From the NCBI RefSeq assembly GCF_001905885.1, contig NZ_LIYH01000009.1, positions 124,001 through 188,000 on the forward strand: 64,000 bases of DNA, in the 5' to 3' direction. The position numbers and the translations under genes are program-made. Of the stretch, positions 1 through 8,622 are shown one piece after another (within the stretch, counting starts at the first letter, position 1; each line of letters starts with the position of its first letter). This stretch comes from Streptomyces sp. CB03234 (GTDB lineage: Bacteria > Actinomycetota > Actinomycetes > Streptomycetales > Streptomycetaceae). The notes under the pieces are model-generated. The model ran no database searches, was not told where the DNA came from, and saw only the letters and a list, made by a program, of their open reading frames with translations.

Positions 1-52
1 CGGCGACCACCAGCACATGGCGGGGTGGTGTCGGTGGGGCGAGGGCCGTCAC
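1..52 (-). CDS. Start of an unidentified gene, cut by the window edge
   Basis: A GTG codon at 50-52 overlaps the stop codon of the hydrolase gene upstream (GTGA overlap) and opens a frame that runs off the left edge. The 17 visible codons read VTALAPPTPPRHVLVVA, a proline-rich start followed by a hydrophobic strand. The overlap implies translational coupling to the hydrolase. Too little is visible to name a family; a caspase-like or other small-molecule-fold protein is only a guess. Confidence 0.45.
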   Translation of the reverse strand, partial: MTALAPPTPPRHVLVVA

Positions 53-1017
53 GGCAGCAGCGCCTGCACGATGGGACCGGCCACCTCGGCGTGCTCCAGG
101 TATGTGGTGGCCGTGTGGGTCCAGAGCCCGGCGGACCTCACGGGGGCGGTCTCCGCCTTCACGCCCCGGCCGCTCGGCGCGATCCAGTCGGCCAGCCGGG
201 GGCGTCCGGCGATGACGTCGTCGCGGTCCCAGAAGTTCAGCCACGCGCCCACGTTCTCCGGGCAGGACGGCGGCCGTGGCACGAGCCGCTGGAGGACCAC
301 ACCGCCGAGCGCGAGGGGGGAGCCGAGCGTCACCCACAGGTCGACGGGGCCTTCGTACTCGTGCAGTGCCTCGTAGGCCACGACGGTGCCGAGGGAGTGC
401 GCGACGACGACGAGCGGACGGGACGGATCCCAGCCGTCCAGCACCCGGGACCGGACGGCTGCGCCGAGGGCCGCCTTGTCGCCCTGCCGGTTCAAGTACC
501 GTGCCACCTGGGCGAGGTGCAGCGCGAACGCCTGGCCGTTCAGCCACTGTGCCGTCTGCCGTAGGCCCGGAAGCTGGAGGAGCGTCGTGGTCACCCACAC
601 CAGCCGGCGCCCGAACTCCCCGGGCCCCTGGGCCCGGCTGCCGGAGGCGAGGGCGTCCAGATGGTGCCGGGCCTGTCCGGCGACCCGGGCCTCGCGCGAG
701 CCCGTCTCCGGCGGGAACCGCTCGGCGAGCTCCTCCACCATCGCGTCCAGCAGACGCGCGACGAACTCCTCCTCCGACGGATCCAACTCCCCGGCCGACG
801 GCCCCCCTTGGGCACCCCTGGGAGTGAACAGAGCGCTGTAGTCCGCGAACCTCGCGTCCGCGAGCCAGCCCTGAGTGAGCGCCGAAACCGACTCCGCGTG
901 CCCGGCCGCACGCGCACCGGTGGCCAGCGCCCGCAGCCACTGCCGCCGTTCCGTCTCCGCGTCGCGGAGTCCGCCGATGCCGTGCACGAACACGAGCTGC
1001 GGCTTCACCGTCGCCAC
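49..1017 (-). CDS. Alpha/beta hydrolase, PGAP1/lipase-like
   Basis: A 322-residue predicted serine hydrolase. The start VFVHGIGG carries the HG oxyanion-hole motif near residue 10, and a nucleophile elbow AHSLG lies near residue 210, followed by a long helix typical of PGAP1-like or lipase-like esterases. There is no signal peptide, so it is probably cytosolic. An in-frame ATG lies 39 bases further upstream, but GTG at 1017 is preferred because a GGGGAAGG ribosome site lies just upstream and the HGIGG strand then falls close to the N terminus. The next gene starts inside its stop codon, so the two are probably co-translated. The substrate is unknown. Confidence 0.75.
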   Translation of the reverse strand: MATVKPQLVFVHGIGGLRDAETERRQWLRALATGARAAGHAESVSALTQGWLADARFADYSALFTPRGAQGGPSAGELDPSEEEFVARLLDAMVEELAERFPPETGSREARVAGQARHHLDALASGSRAQGPGEFGRRLVWVTTTLLQLPGLRQTAQWLNGQAFALHLAQVARYLNRQGDKAALGAAVRSRVLDGWDPSRPLVVVAHSLGTVVAYEALHEYEGPVDLWVTLGSPLALGGVVLQRLVPRPPSCPENVGAWLNFWDRDDVIAGRPRLADWIAPSGRGVKAETAPVRSAGLWTHTATTYLEHAEVAGPIVQALLP

Positions 1018-1265
1018 CAACAGGCCCTTCCCCCACCTCAGTTCCGTGCAGGCCATCTTGCCTTGTGAGGGGCCGGAGGCGGAACTCGGAGCACACATGG
1101 CGAGGAGGTCACCCCGGGCAACCACCCGGGCTGGAGCACCGTGTGCGGCACATCTGCGTCAGGCGCTCGATGCGGGCCACGGCACTCTGCGCGCCAGTGG
1201 ACAGCGCGCAGAGTGCCGGTGAAGCGGCGTGCCGGTAAAGCGGCCGGACCGCGGGACTGACCGAC

Positions 1266-1508
1266 TCAGCCGCCGCTCTTACGCCTGAACGACCGCTGGC
1301 TCGCAGCCGGGCCGTGCGCCGCACGCACCTTCGACGCATCCGGGTTGGCGGCAACATCGGCAGCGTCCGCCTGCGCACCCCGCTTGCGCGCCAGGGCTTC
1401 ACGGAACTTGCGCTTGAGGTCGTAGTTGCCGTCGCTGTCCGGCGCCAGCGGGGGCGTCTCGGGGCCGGCCGGCTCCGAACCTTCCGGGGTTGCGGGCTCT
1501 GCGGTCAT
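1266..1508 (-). CDS. DUF5302 small hydrophilic protein
   Basis: An 80-residue charged protein. The middle reads YDLKRKFREALARK and the C terminus ends in SFRRKSGG, which is the recognisable signature of the actinobacterial DUF5302 family. The N-terminal 30 residues are acidic and rich in proline, glutamate and alanine, so probably disordered. The start is ATG at 1508 behind a strong AGGAGG site; an upstream in-frame ATG at 1541 lacks one. The function of the family is not known. It is read in the same direction as the hydrolase but 248 bases away, so it is probably a separate transcript. Confidence 0.85.
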   Translation of the reverse strand: MTAEPATPEGSEPAGPETPPLAPDSDGNYDLKRKFREALARKRGAQADAADVAANPDASKVRAAHGPAASQRSFRRKSGG

Positions 1509-1616
1509 GGTGACCTCCTGGGTTCGGGGGTGGGCCGGCACAGCTTGTCATGCCGGGCGCCGGCGACATCATCCTGCTCCGGTTTCGGCGGGAGATTCGC
1601 TGACAGGCAACGGCTC

Positions 1617-3032
1617 TCAGCCGTTGCGACGCACGAGGGCGGCCTTGCGCGCCTCGGCGAGCTTGCGTGCCTCGCCGGCCTTTCGGGACGTGCCGCCGGC
1701 GCCGCGGGAGGGGTCCTTGCTGGTGCCGAGGCCACGGAAGGGAGCGTTGCTGTTCTTGGGTCGGGGGATGGCGGGCGCGCCGTCGAGCGGGGTGCCGGAG
1801 GGAGCCCTGGCGCCGGTGATCCGGCTCAGTTCCGCCTCGCCCGAGCGCACCTTGGTGACGGTCGGCTCGATGCCGGCCCCGGCCATCATGAGGCTCGTCT
1901 CGCGGCGCTGGCCCGCCAGCACGAGCGTGACCACGCTGCCGGACTCACCGGCGCGGGCGGTACGGCCGGCCCGGTGCACGTAGTCCTTGGGGTCGGTGGG
2001 CGGGTCGACGTTGACCACGAGATCGAGGTCGTCGATGTGCAGGCCACGGGCCGCGACATTGGTCGCCACCAGAACGGTGATCTGGCCGTTCTTGAACTGC
2101 GCCAGGGTCCGTGTGCGCTGTGGCTGGGACTTGCCGCTGTGCAGGGCCCCGGCATGCACCCCGCTGGCCCGCAGGTGCCGGGTGAGCTGGTCGACGGCGT
2201 GCTTGGTGTCGAGGAACAGCAGTACGCGGCCGTCGCGGGCGGCGATCTCCGTGGTGACGGCGTAGCGGTCAGGGCCGTGGACGACCAGAACGTGGTGCTC
2301 CATCGTCGAGACCGTGCCCGCGGAGGGGTCGACCGAGTGGACGACGGGGTCGTGGAGGTAGCGCCGGACCAGCTGATCGACGTCGCGATCCAGAGTGGCC
2401 GAGAAGAGCATCCGCTGCCCGTCGGGGTGCACCTGGTCGAGGAGGTCGGCAACCTGCGGCAGGAATCCCAGGTCGCACATCTGGTCGGCCTCGTCCAGCA
2501 CGGTGATCCTTACCCGTCCCAGGCGGCAGGCGTTGCGCTCGATCAGGTCGTGCAGGCGCCCGGGGGTGGCGACGACCACCTCGGCTCCCTGGCGCAGCGC
2601 GGCGACCTGCCGGCCGATCGACGTGCCGCCGACGACCGTGGCCGTCCGCAGCCGCAATGCCTCGGCGTACGGCGCCAGCGCCTGGGTGATCTGTTGGGCC
2701 AGCTCCCGGGTGGGCACAAGGATCAGGGCGAGGGGCTGTTTCGGTTCGGCGCGCCGCCCGGCCGTACGTGTCAGCAGCGGCAGGCCGAAGGCGAGCGTCT
2801 TGCCCGATCCGGTGCGCCCGCGCCCCAGGACGTCCCGCCCCGCCAGGGCATCGGGCAGTGTGGCGGCCTGGATCGGAAAGGGGTCGCGCACCCCGAGTCC
2901 GCTCAGTGTCCGCACCACCTCCACCGGCAGTTCCAGGCCGGCGAAGGAGACGGCAGGGGGCAGCGCCGGGGTCGTGGCCCCGGGCTGGGCGGGACCGCCG
3001 TGAGCGATGCCGGAGTCGTCGGGATGCTTCAT
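1617..3032 (-). CDS. DEAD-box RNA helicase
   Basis: A 471-residue ATP-dependent RNA helicase. The Q-motif region PFPIQAATLP, the P-loop GRTGSGKT (motif I), PTRELAQQ (Ia), the box DEADQM (motif II), SATL (III) and HRAGRTARAG (VI) appear in order across residues 30-370, so both RecA-like domains are present. The C-terminal 80 residues are basic and rich in lysine, arginine and alanine, as in RhlE/CsdA-type helicases that bind structured RNA in cold adaptation or ribosome assembly. The second residue of motif II is Glu and the fourth Asp, as expected. The ATG at 3032 has a GGAAGG site. It appears monocistronic. Confidence 0.92.
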   Translation of the reverse strand: MKHPDDSGIAHGGPAQPGATTPALPPAVSFAGLELPVEVVRTLSGLGVRDPFPIQAATLPDALAGRDVLGRGRTGSGKTLAFGLPLLTRTAGRRAEPKQPLALILVPTRELAQQITQALAPYAEALRLRTATVVGGTSIGRQVAALRQGAEVVVATPGRLHDLIERNACRLGRVRITVLDEADQMCDLGFLPQVADLLDQVHPDGQRMLFSATLDRDVDQLVRRYLHDPVVHSVDPSAGTVSTMEHHVLVVHGPDRYAVTTEIAARDGRVLLFLDTKHAVDQLTRHLRASGVHAGALHSGKSQPQRTRTLAQFKNGQITVLVATNVAARGLHIDDLDLVVNVDPPTDPKDYVHRAGRTARAGESGSVVTLVLAGQRRETSLMMAGAGIEPTVTKVRSGEAELSRITGARAPSGTPLDGAPAIPRPKNSNAPFRGLGTSKDPSRGAGGTSRKAGEARKLAEARKAALVRRNG

Positions 3033-3380
3033 GAACAGCCTTCCGCAGAGGAGCGTACCGAGGAAGGCCCGGCAGGATGGAACAGCCCACGCACAGGCGG
3101 GACCGAACAGGCAGAATCGCCCACCGCGACGACCACGCAAACGCATGACACTAGCACAAGGCATCACGTCGCGCCGTGATACCGCCCGGCAGCCTTCCGG
3201 CATCCGTTGTCCGGGCCGCCGGCTCACCGAGATCCGCCGATGCCGCGAACGGCCGGAGTCGTGGTCCTCGGTTCCCCAGAAGGCAAGCGCGCCCGTCCGC
3301 GCCGTGCTATCGAGTTCGCATCCGCCACACGCTTCGCGCCTGAGCGATGAGTTTGGGCGGTGGGTCGGGTCTGCCCTGGC
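3033..3380. other. Intergenic region between helicase and DHFR-like pseudogene
   Basis: This 348-base stretch carries no convincing gene. It must contain the promoters of the leftward helicase and of the rightward pseudogene. On the minus strand TAGTGT at 3148-3153 could be a -10 element for the helicase, which would give a leader of more than 100 bases; such a leader is plausible for a cold-induced helicase but is not demonstrated. Confidence 0.35.
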
Positions 3381-3858
3381 ATGACTCGACCCACTGCTGA
3401 CATCTCGGCCTCCCTCGACGGCTTCGTCACCGGGCCCGACCCCGGCCCGGACGGGCCGAAAGGCTGGGACGACACGTCCGGCTACGGCGCCGGCGAGGTC
3501 GGCACGCCCGCGTTCGTCGTCGTGACGAGCTCGCCGCCGGAGTCGGTGCGGACCACCGGCCTCGACTGGACATTCATCACCACCGGTCTGCCCGACGCCG
3601 TCGCCGCCGCACGCGACCGGGCCGAGGCGGCGTCGTCGGACAGCGGCAAGGACCTCGACGTCATCCTCATGGGCGGCGGCGCCACGGTCGGCTCGGCGCT
3701 CGACGCCGCTGGTCGACGCGCTGACGCTGCACCTCGCACCCATCGTGCTGGGCGCCGGGACACCACTGTTCACCGGCGAAGCACCGCGCACGCTGGTGCA
3801 GCGGAGCGTGGTCCCGGCATCGACCGCGACGCACCTGACCTACGACGTCTTGCGGTGA
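3381..3858 (+). pseudogene. Broken dihydrofolate-reductase-family (RibD C-terminal) gene
   Basis: The frame from ATG 3381 begins MTRPTADISASLDGFV, the hallmark of the RibD_C/dihydrofolate reductase-like family, and continues through LMGGGATVGSALDA near 3705. There the reading frame shifts: LVDALTLHLAPIVLGAG and the usual ending LTYDVLR followed by TGA at 3856-3858 are found in another frame. In addition the segment between DPGPDGPK and GWDDTSGYGAG is joined directly, whereas family members carry roughly 45 more residues there. The gene therefore has both an internal deletion and a frameshift. Which came first cannot be told. It lies 4 bases before the next gene and may once have been its operon partner. 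Confidence 0.8.
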
Positions 3859-3862
3859 TCCG

Positions 3863-4705
3863 ATGACCACGGTCAACGCCAACGAGATCACCTTGGGCAT
3901 CGAGTCGTTCGGTGACGACGACGCGCCACTCGTCCTGCTCGCGGGCGGGACGACGATGCTCTCCTGGCCCGACGCGCTGTGCGAGCGCCTCGCCGCCGGC
4001 GGGCGCCGTGTGGTGCGCTACGACCTGCGCGACAGCGGGGAGTCGACGACGACGGATCCGGAGGCGCCCGCCTACACCCTGCGCGGCCTCGCCGCCGACG
4101 CGGCGGCCCTTGCTGACGCGCTCGGCGGGGGGCCTGCGCACCTCGCGGGGATCGGCGTCGGCGGGATGGTCGCCCAGGTGGCCGTGCTCGACCATCCGGG
4201 CGCGTTCTCGGCGCTCACCCTGGTCGGCACCCGAGCGGTTGCCCCTGGCCCGCCCGACGATGACCTCCCCGGGCATGACCGGGCGACGATGAGCCGGCTG
4301 TTCGCGCGTCCGATGCCCGATTGGACCGACCGCGAGGCGGTTGCGGAGTTCGCCGCCGCCGGCGCGGAGATCCTCGGTGACGACCCCGTCGCCGCGCGCG
4401 CCATCGCCGCGCGTATCTGGGACCGTACGCCCGGTACCGCACCCCCGGTCCAGATGGCCAACCAGATGGGCATGGTGTTTTCCAGGCTCGACTGCGAACC
4501 CCGCTGGCGCGAGCGCCTGCCCGGGATCGAGGTCCCCACGCTCGTCGTCCACGGCCGCCGCGACCGGTTCTTCCCCGTCGGCAACGGCGAGGTGATCGCG
4601 CGCGAGATCCCCGGGGCACGGCTGCTCGTTCTCGAGGAGGCCGCCACTGCGATCCCCGATGCAGCGGTCGGCGAGGTCACCGAGGCGATGCTCACGCTCG
4701 GATAG
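3863..4705 (+). CDS. Alpha/beta-hydrolase-fold protein without catalytic serine
   Basis: A 280-residue protein of the alpha/beta-hydrolase fold. The strand VLLAGGTTMLSWPDALC and the RYDLRDSGES segment are typical. The nucleophile elbow reads GIGVGG at residues 96-101, where family enzymes have GxSxGG, so residue 98 is glycine instead of serine. Near residue 262 the position usually held by the catalytic histidine lies in EAATAIPDAA and shows no histidine. Two triad residues thus appear absent. It may be a binding or scaffold protein, or use other chemistry. I have the impression that close relatives share this, so it may be a lineage feature rather than decay. It starts 4 bases after the DHFR-like pseudogene. 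Confidence 0.8.
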   Translation: MTTVNANEITLGIESFGDDDAPLVLLAGGTTMLSWPDALCERLAAGGRRVVRYDLRDSGESTTTDPEAPAYTLRGLAADAAALADALGGGPAHLAGIGVGGMVAQVAVLDHPGAFSALTLVGTRAVAPGPPDDDLPGHDRATMSRLFARPMPDWTDREAVAEFAAAGAEILGDDPVAARAIAARIWDRTPGTAPPVQMANQMGMVFSRLDCEPRWRERLPGIEVPTLVVHGRRDRFFPVGNGEVIAREIPGARLLVLEEAATAIPDAAVGEVTEAMLTLG

Positions 4706-4764
4706 GAGGACGGCGGGTGCCACCGCCTTGGAGGCTCGATCCGGCGACGCGCCTCCCCCGCGGC

Positions 4765-5421
4765 TCAGCCGACGGTGACGGTGTAGGTGATGCGCTCGGG
4801 TGCCTGGGTGGGGGTGGCCGCCCCCGTGGTCGGGGAGGCGGAGGGTCCGGTCGTCTCGGGGGGCAGGGTGGAGGTGTTGCCCTGGCAGGTGGCAAAAGTG
4901 CAGTGCAGCAGTGTGAACCGGGTGGTCCCCTTGCCCTTGGCCTCGAAGGTGAAGGTGAGCCGGCCGCCGGCACCGGGCACCGGCTCGTCGCCGGAGTCCG
5001 ACGCGTACTCCTGGCCGCGGCTGACCAGCACCGAGCTGTCGGGCTCGGGGTCGACCAGGTACCAGTACTCGCGGGTGGAGGCGTTCCGGCCGACGGTGAG
5101 CGTGAAGCGCTCACCCGGCTCGGCGTCGATGCTGGTGTCCTTCACCGGGTGGCTCGTCGTGCGGCTTGCGGTGCTCGGCGAGCCGCCGGCCGGTTCGTCG
5201 GTGCCCGGGCCGCAGCCCGTGGCAAGAGCGAGGAGCGCGGCCGCCGCGATCGCGGCACCGCCCCTGCTGTGGCGGGGCAGCCCTCCTCGCCCGGTCGGCC
5301 TGGCCGCGGTAGAGCCTTGCCAGACTCTCCGCCAGGCCCCGGTCACCGCCCGGTTCGGGCACCGAGAGGGCGTTGCCGACAGGGTCGAAGAGCTGTCGGT
5401 GAGGTTGCTCGTGCCGCCCAC
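4765..5421 (-). CDS. Lipoprotein, possibly chagasin-like (I42) protease inhibitor
   Basis: A 218-residue predicted lipoprotein. A GTG start at 5421 behind GGGGGAGG is the only good start, so the protein has an unusual 50-residue basic leader before the hydrophobic stretch AAIAAAALLALATGC, whose cysteine would be lipidated. The exported part has a beta-rich domain with PGERFTLTVGRNASTREYW and GRLTFTFEAKGKGTTRFTLL, resembling the loops of I42 cysteine-protease inhibitors, though that match is from memory and weak. The C terminus is a proline, threonine and serine linker. Genes converge on its 3' end. A two-cysteine pair (C..C in HCTFATC) may form a disulfide. Confidence 0.7.
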   Translation of the reverse strand: MGGTSNLTDSSSTLSATPSRCPNRAVTGAWRRVWQGSTAARPTGRGGLPRHSRGGAAIAAAALLALATGCGPGTDEPAGGSPSTASRTTSHPVKDTSIDAEPGERFTLTVGRNASTREYWYLVDPEPDSSVLVSRGQEYASDSGDEPVPGAGGRLTFTFEAKGKGTTRFTLLHCTFATCQGNTSTLPPETTGPSASPTTGAATPTQAPERITYTVTVG

Positions 5422-5615
5422 CGCGCCTCCCCCGTACGCATTCGATCATGACCGCGGGCAGGCTAACACCCACCGTACATACGAACGATCACACGTCGTC
5501 CGCCGCACACACCTCCTCCACATCACACCTCACGGCACGCCAGGCGTGCAGCGCGCAGGAGCCGGCTGCCAGGGCCGTGCGGAGCGGACACGGCCCTGGC
5601 GCGCTGTTGGCTCGG

Positions 5616-6626
5616 TCAGCTCTTGAGCTCACCGAGGTACTTCGCGAACTTCTCCAGGCCGTCGATGTTGCGCGGTCCGCTGATGCCCTCGTTGTAGTCG
5701 AGGATGAAGAAGTTGTTCTTCTTGACGGCGGGCAGCCCCTTCGTGTGGGGGGACTTCTTCAGGAAGTCGATCTTCTTCTGGGCGGGCAGGTCCCCGTAGT
5801 CGAGGATCATGATGACTTCCGGCTCCGCTTTGGCGACGGCCTCCCAGTTCACCTGCGTCCACCGCTGGTCGAGGCCGTCGAAGACGTTCCTGCCGCCGGC
5901 GGTCTTGATGATGTCGTTGGGCGGGACCTGGTTGCCCGCGGTGAAGGGCTGGTCGGTGCCCGAGTCGTAGAGGAAGACCGGGACCGGATCGCCCTTGGGC
6001 GCCTTCGCCTTGACGGCCTCCACCCGCTTCTTCAGCCCACCGACGACCTCGTCCGCCTTGTCCTGGACCTGGAAGATCTGGCCCAGCCGGTCGAGGTCGG
6101 CGTAAAGGGCTTCGAACGGGGTGAGCTTCTCCGGGTACTTGGGGTAGTTGAAGCAGCTTTCGCTGTGCATGAAGCTCTGGATCCCGAGCTTGTCCAGGAT
6201 CTCCGGGGTGATGCCCCGCTCGTCCTTGAAGCCCGACTTCCAGCCCGCGACGACGAAATCGGACTTGGCCTCGACCACGATTTCCTTGTTGAGGAGATCC
6301 GTGCTGAGCAGCTTCACCTTGGCGTAGTCGCTCGCCCACGGCGACTCCTCCACCGGCGGGTTCGCCGGCGGCATCACGTAGCCGTGCACGTGGTCGACCA
6401 GCCCGAGGCTGAACAGCTTGTCGGCGCTTCCGCCTTCGTACGCCACGGCGCGCTTGGGGACCGTGTATTCGACCGGCTCACCGCACCTCTTGACGGTGAC
6501 CTTCTTGGATGCCTTGGCGTCCGTTTCCACTTCGGCGCCGCAGCCGCTGAGCAGCAGTGCGGCCGCGAGCGCGGAGCCGAGGACGGTGTGCTGCCGCACC
6601 GAGCGGGGAGATCGAGTCATGGTCAT
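5616..6626 (-). CDS. ABC transporter substrate-binding lipoprotein, metal-chelate type
   Basis: A 336-residue solute-binding protein of the FecB/FepB class. A lipoprotein signal with LLLSGCG lies near residues 25-31, followed by the start of the mature domain and the typical tail that contains a long backbone helix. Clustered with a FecCD permease and an ATPase, it should capture a metal-loaded chelator outside the membrane. ATG at 6626 or 6620 are both possible; an AGG precedes each. It is the third gene of the transporter, 16 bases after the ATPase. Its place at the end of the gene run that starts at the Zur-like box suggests a zinc or other metal chelate rather than iron, but specificity cannot be read from sequence. 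Confidence 0.88.
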   Translation of the reverse strand: MTMTRSPRSVRQHTVLGSALAAALLLSGCGAEVETDAKASKKVTVKRCGEPVEYTVPKRAVAYEGGSADKLFSLGLVDHVHGYVMPPANPPVEESPWASDYAKVKLLSTDLLNKEIVVEAKSDFVVAGWKSGFKDERGITPEILDKLGIQSFMHSESCFNYPKYPEKLTPFEALYADLDRLGQIFQVQDKADEVVGGLKKRVEAVKAKAPKGDPVPVFLYDSGTDQPFTAGNQVPPNDIIKTAGGRNVFDGLDQRWTQVNWEAVAKAEPEVIMILDYGDLPAQKKIDFLKKSPHTKGLPAVKKNNFFILDYNEGISGPRNIDGLEKFAKYLGELKS

Positions 6627-6642
6627 GACCTGGTGGTGCCTT

Positions 6643-7416
6643 TCACAGGGAGGGAGTGAGCGAATACAACAACTGCGGGTCACCCGTCAGCGGGTGGGAC
6701 ACGATGCTGGCCTTGACGCCGAACACCTCGTGGACGAGATCCGTGGTGAGGACGTCGTCGGGCGTGCCGGTGGTGACAAGGCGGCCATCGCTGAGGACCC
6801 CGAGGCGGTCGCAGGCGGCCGCGGCGAGGTTGAGGTCGTGCAGCACGACCAGGACGGTGAGTCCCGAGCCGCGCAGGAGCGAGAGCAGTTCGACCTGGTG
6901 GCGTACGTCGAGGTGGTTGGTCGGCTCGTCCAGCACCAGGATCTTCGGCTCCTGGACGAGCGCCCGGGCCAGCAGGACACGCTGGCGCTCCCCGCCCGAG
7001 AGCGTCAGGACTCCGCGCCGGGCGAGGTGGCGGATGTCGAGCCGGTCCATCGCGCGTTCGCACAGCTCCCGCTCCCGGCGGCTGAGCGCCTGGTTGCCCT
7101 GAAGGTGCGGCGCGCGTCCGAGTGCGATGACCTCTTCGACCGTGAAGTCGAGATCGACGACGCCGTCCTGGGTCATGGCCGCGATGACCTGCGCGGAGCG
7201 GCGCACGGTCAGGCGGGAGAGGTCCTCCTCGCCCGCCCAGACGGTGCCGGAGCTGGGGCGGAGCGCACGGTACACACACCTGAGGGCGGTGGACTTGCCG
7301 CTTCCGTTCGGGCCGACCAGGCCCACGACCTGGCCGCTTTCCACGTCCAGGGACAGGTCACGTACCAGGCTCCTGCCGTCGGTCACCACAGAGAGCCCGT
7401 CAAGCCTGAGTTCCAT
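6643..7416 (-). CDS. ABC transporter ATP-binding protein, FecE-like
   Basis: A 257-residue ATPase with Walker A GPNGSGKS near residue 36, Q-loop MTQDG, signature LSGGERQR near residue 137, Walker B ILVLDEP and switch histidine VVLHDLN. This is the complete set for an active subunit of the siderophore/cobalamin uptake class. It starts 2 bases after the stop of the permease gene, so the pair is translationally coupled. It powers import through the adjacent FecCD permease for the substrate delivered by the binding protein downstream. Confidence 0.93.
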   Translation of the reverse strand: MELRLDGLSVVTDGRSLVRDLSLDVESGQVVGLVGPNGSGKSTALRCVYRALRPSSGTVWAGEEDLSRLTVRRSAQVIAAMTQDGVVDLDFTVEEVIALGRAPHLQGNQALSRRERELCERAMDRLDIRHLARRGVLTLSGGERQRVLLARALVQEPKILVLDEPTNHLDVRHQVELLSLLRGSGLTVLVVLHDLNLAAAACDRLGVLSDGRLVTTGTPDDVLTTDLVHEVFGVKASIVSHPLTGDPQLLYSLTPSL

Positions 7417-7418
7417 CT

Positions 7419-8558
7419 TCAGCGGCCTCCGAACATGTAGCCCTTGCGGCGCATCAGAGTGACGAACACCGGCACCCCGACGAGCGCGGTGATGACGCCC
7501 AGGGGCAGCTCGCGCGGTGCCACCAACGTCCGGGACACCAGGTCGACCCAGACCATGAAGATCGCTCCGGCCAGTGGCGCCACGGCCAGTACGCGGGCAT
7601 GGGTGGCGCCGACGACCATGCGCACCACGTGGGGCATGACCAGTCCGACGAAGGCGATGGCGCCACTGACGGCGACCATCACTCCCGTCACGAGCGAGGC
7701 CAGGACGAGCAGGGCCTTGCGGTGCCGGTCGGGGCTGATGCCCAGGCTCGCGGCGGTCTCGTCCCCGAGGGCCAGCACGTCCAGCGCCCGGCCGTACCGG
7801 TACAACACGACCAGGCCGAGGATGACGACCACGGACACGACGGGGAGCGCACCCCAGCTCGCGGCGCCGAAGCTGCCCATGGTCCAGTACAGGACCATGC
7901 TGGTCGCCTCGCTGTCCGGCGCGAAGTAGATCATCAGGCTCATCACCGCCTGGAAGCCCAGCGACATGGCCACGCCTGTCAGGACGAGACGCAGCGGGGA
8001 GAGCGCGCCCCGGCTGGAGGAGGTGACGTACACCAGGAGCGACGCGACCAGGGCGCCGATGAAGGCACCCGCCGACACCGCGTAGATGCCCAGCGCCGCC
8101 AGTCCTCCGGTGACCGTGACAGCGACGGCTCCGACGGACGCGCCGGAGGAGACGCCCAGCACGAAGGGGTCGGCGAGCGCGTTGCGCACCATGGCCTGGA
8201 TGGCCACGCCGATCGCGCTGAGCCCAGCCCCCACGAGCGCCGCGAGCAGCACCCGCGGGGTACGGATCTGCCAGATGATCTGGTACGTGGTCACCTCGTC
8301 CGCAGCGATGCGGCCGCCGCTGACAGCCGCCCACAGATACCGGGCGGTCTCCCCCGGCGTGATCACGGCGGCCCCCAGACCGATGGCCACCACCATCGAG
8401 ACGAGGAGGACGACGAGCAGAACGGCGCAGGCAAGCACCAGACCCTTACGGGAGGCGAGCCGGGCCTTCACCCCGGTCGCGGGTTCGGGGGGGGCCGCGC
8501 CGGCTGACGTATCGGCGCCGCTGCTCGCCAATGGCGCAGTGATCGCTGGCGGTGACAT
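7419..8558 (-). CDS. FecCD-family ABC permease for metal chelates
   Basis: A 379-residue polytopic membrane protein of the BtuC/FecCD family. The first 35 residues are a soluble, alanine and proline rich leader; then about ten membrane helices follow. The signatures TPRVLLAALVGAGLS, DPFVLGVSSGAS, FVGLVMPHVVRM and RELPLGVITALVGVPVF are family hallmarks. Only one permease gene is present, so the transporter presumably uses a homodimer. The ATG at 8558 has GGAAGG upstream. The gene is first in a three-gene import operon (permease, ATPase, binding protein) downstream of, and on the same strand as, the MTA salvage genes. Confidence 0.93.
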   Translation of the reverse strand: MSPPAITAPLASSGADTSAGAAPPEPATGVKARLASRKGLVLACAVLLVVLLVSMVVAIGLGAAVITPGETARYLWAAVSGGRIAADEVTTYQIIWQIRTPRVLLAALVGAGLSAIGVAIQAMVRNALADPFVLGVSSGASVGAVAVTVTGGLAALGIYAVSAGAFIGALVASLLVYVTSSSRGALSPLRLVLTGVAMSLGFQAVMSLMIYFAPDSEATSMVLYWTMGSFGAASWGALPVVSVVVILGLVVLYRYGRALDVLALGDETAASLGISPDRHRKALLVLASLVTGVMVAVSGAIAFVGLVMPHVVRMVVGATHARVLAVAPLAGAIFMVWVDLVSRTLVAPRELPLGVITALVGVPVFVTLMRRKGYMFGGR

Positions 8559-8622
8559 AGAACTCGGCCTTCCAGGTTGAACGGAACGTACTGATCAGGC
8601 GTGTGGGCGTTGGCCCGTCGCC

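Noticed and set aside
1314..3179. A 621-codon open frame opposite DUF5302 and the helicase
   Set aside because: The minus strand carries all helicase motifs; the plus frame has no family feature.
8559..8622. An iron (DtxR/DmdR) box before the importer operon
   Set aside because: No sequence resembling TTAGGTTAGGCTAACCTAA was found, which speaks against iron control of the transporter.
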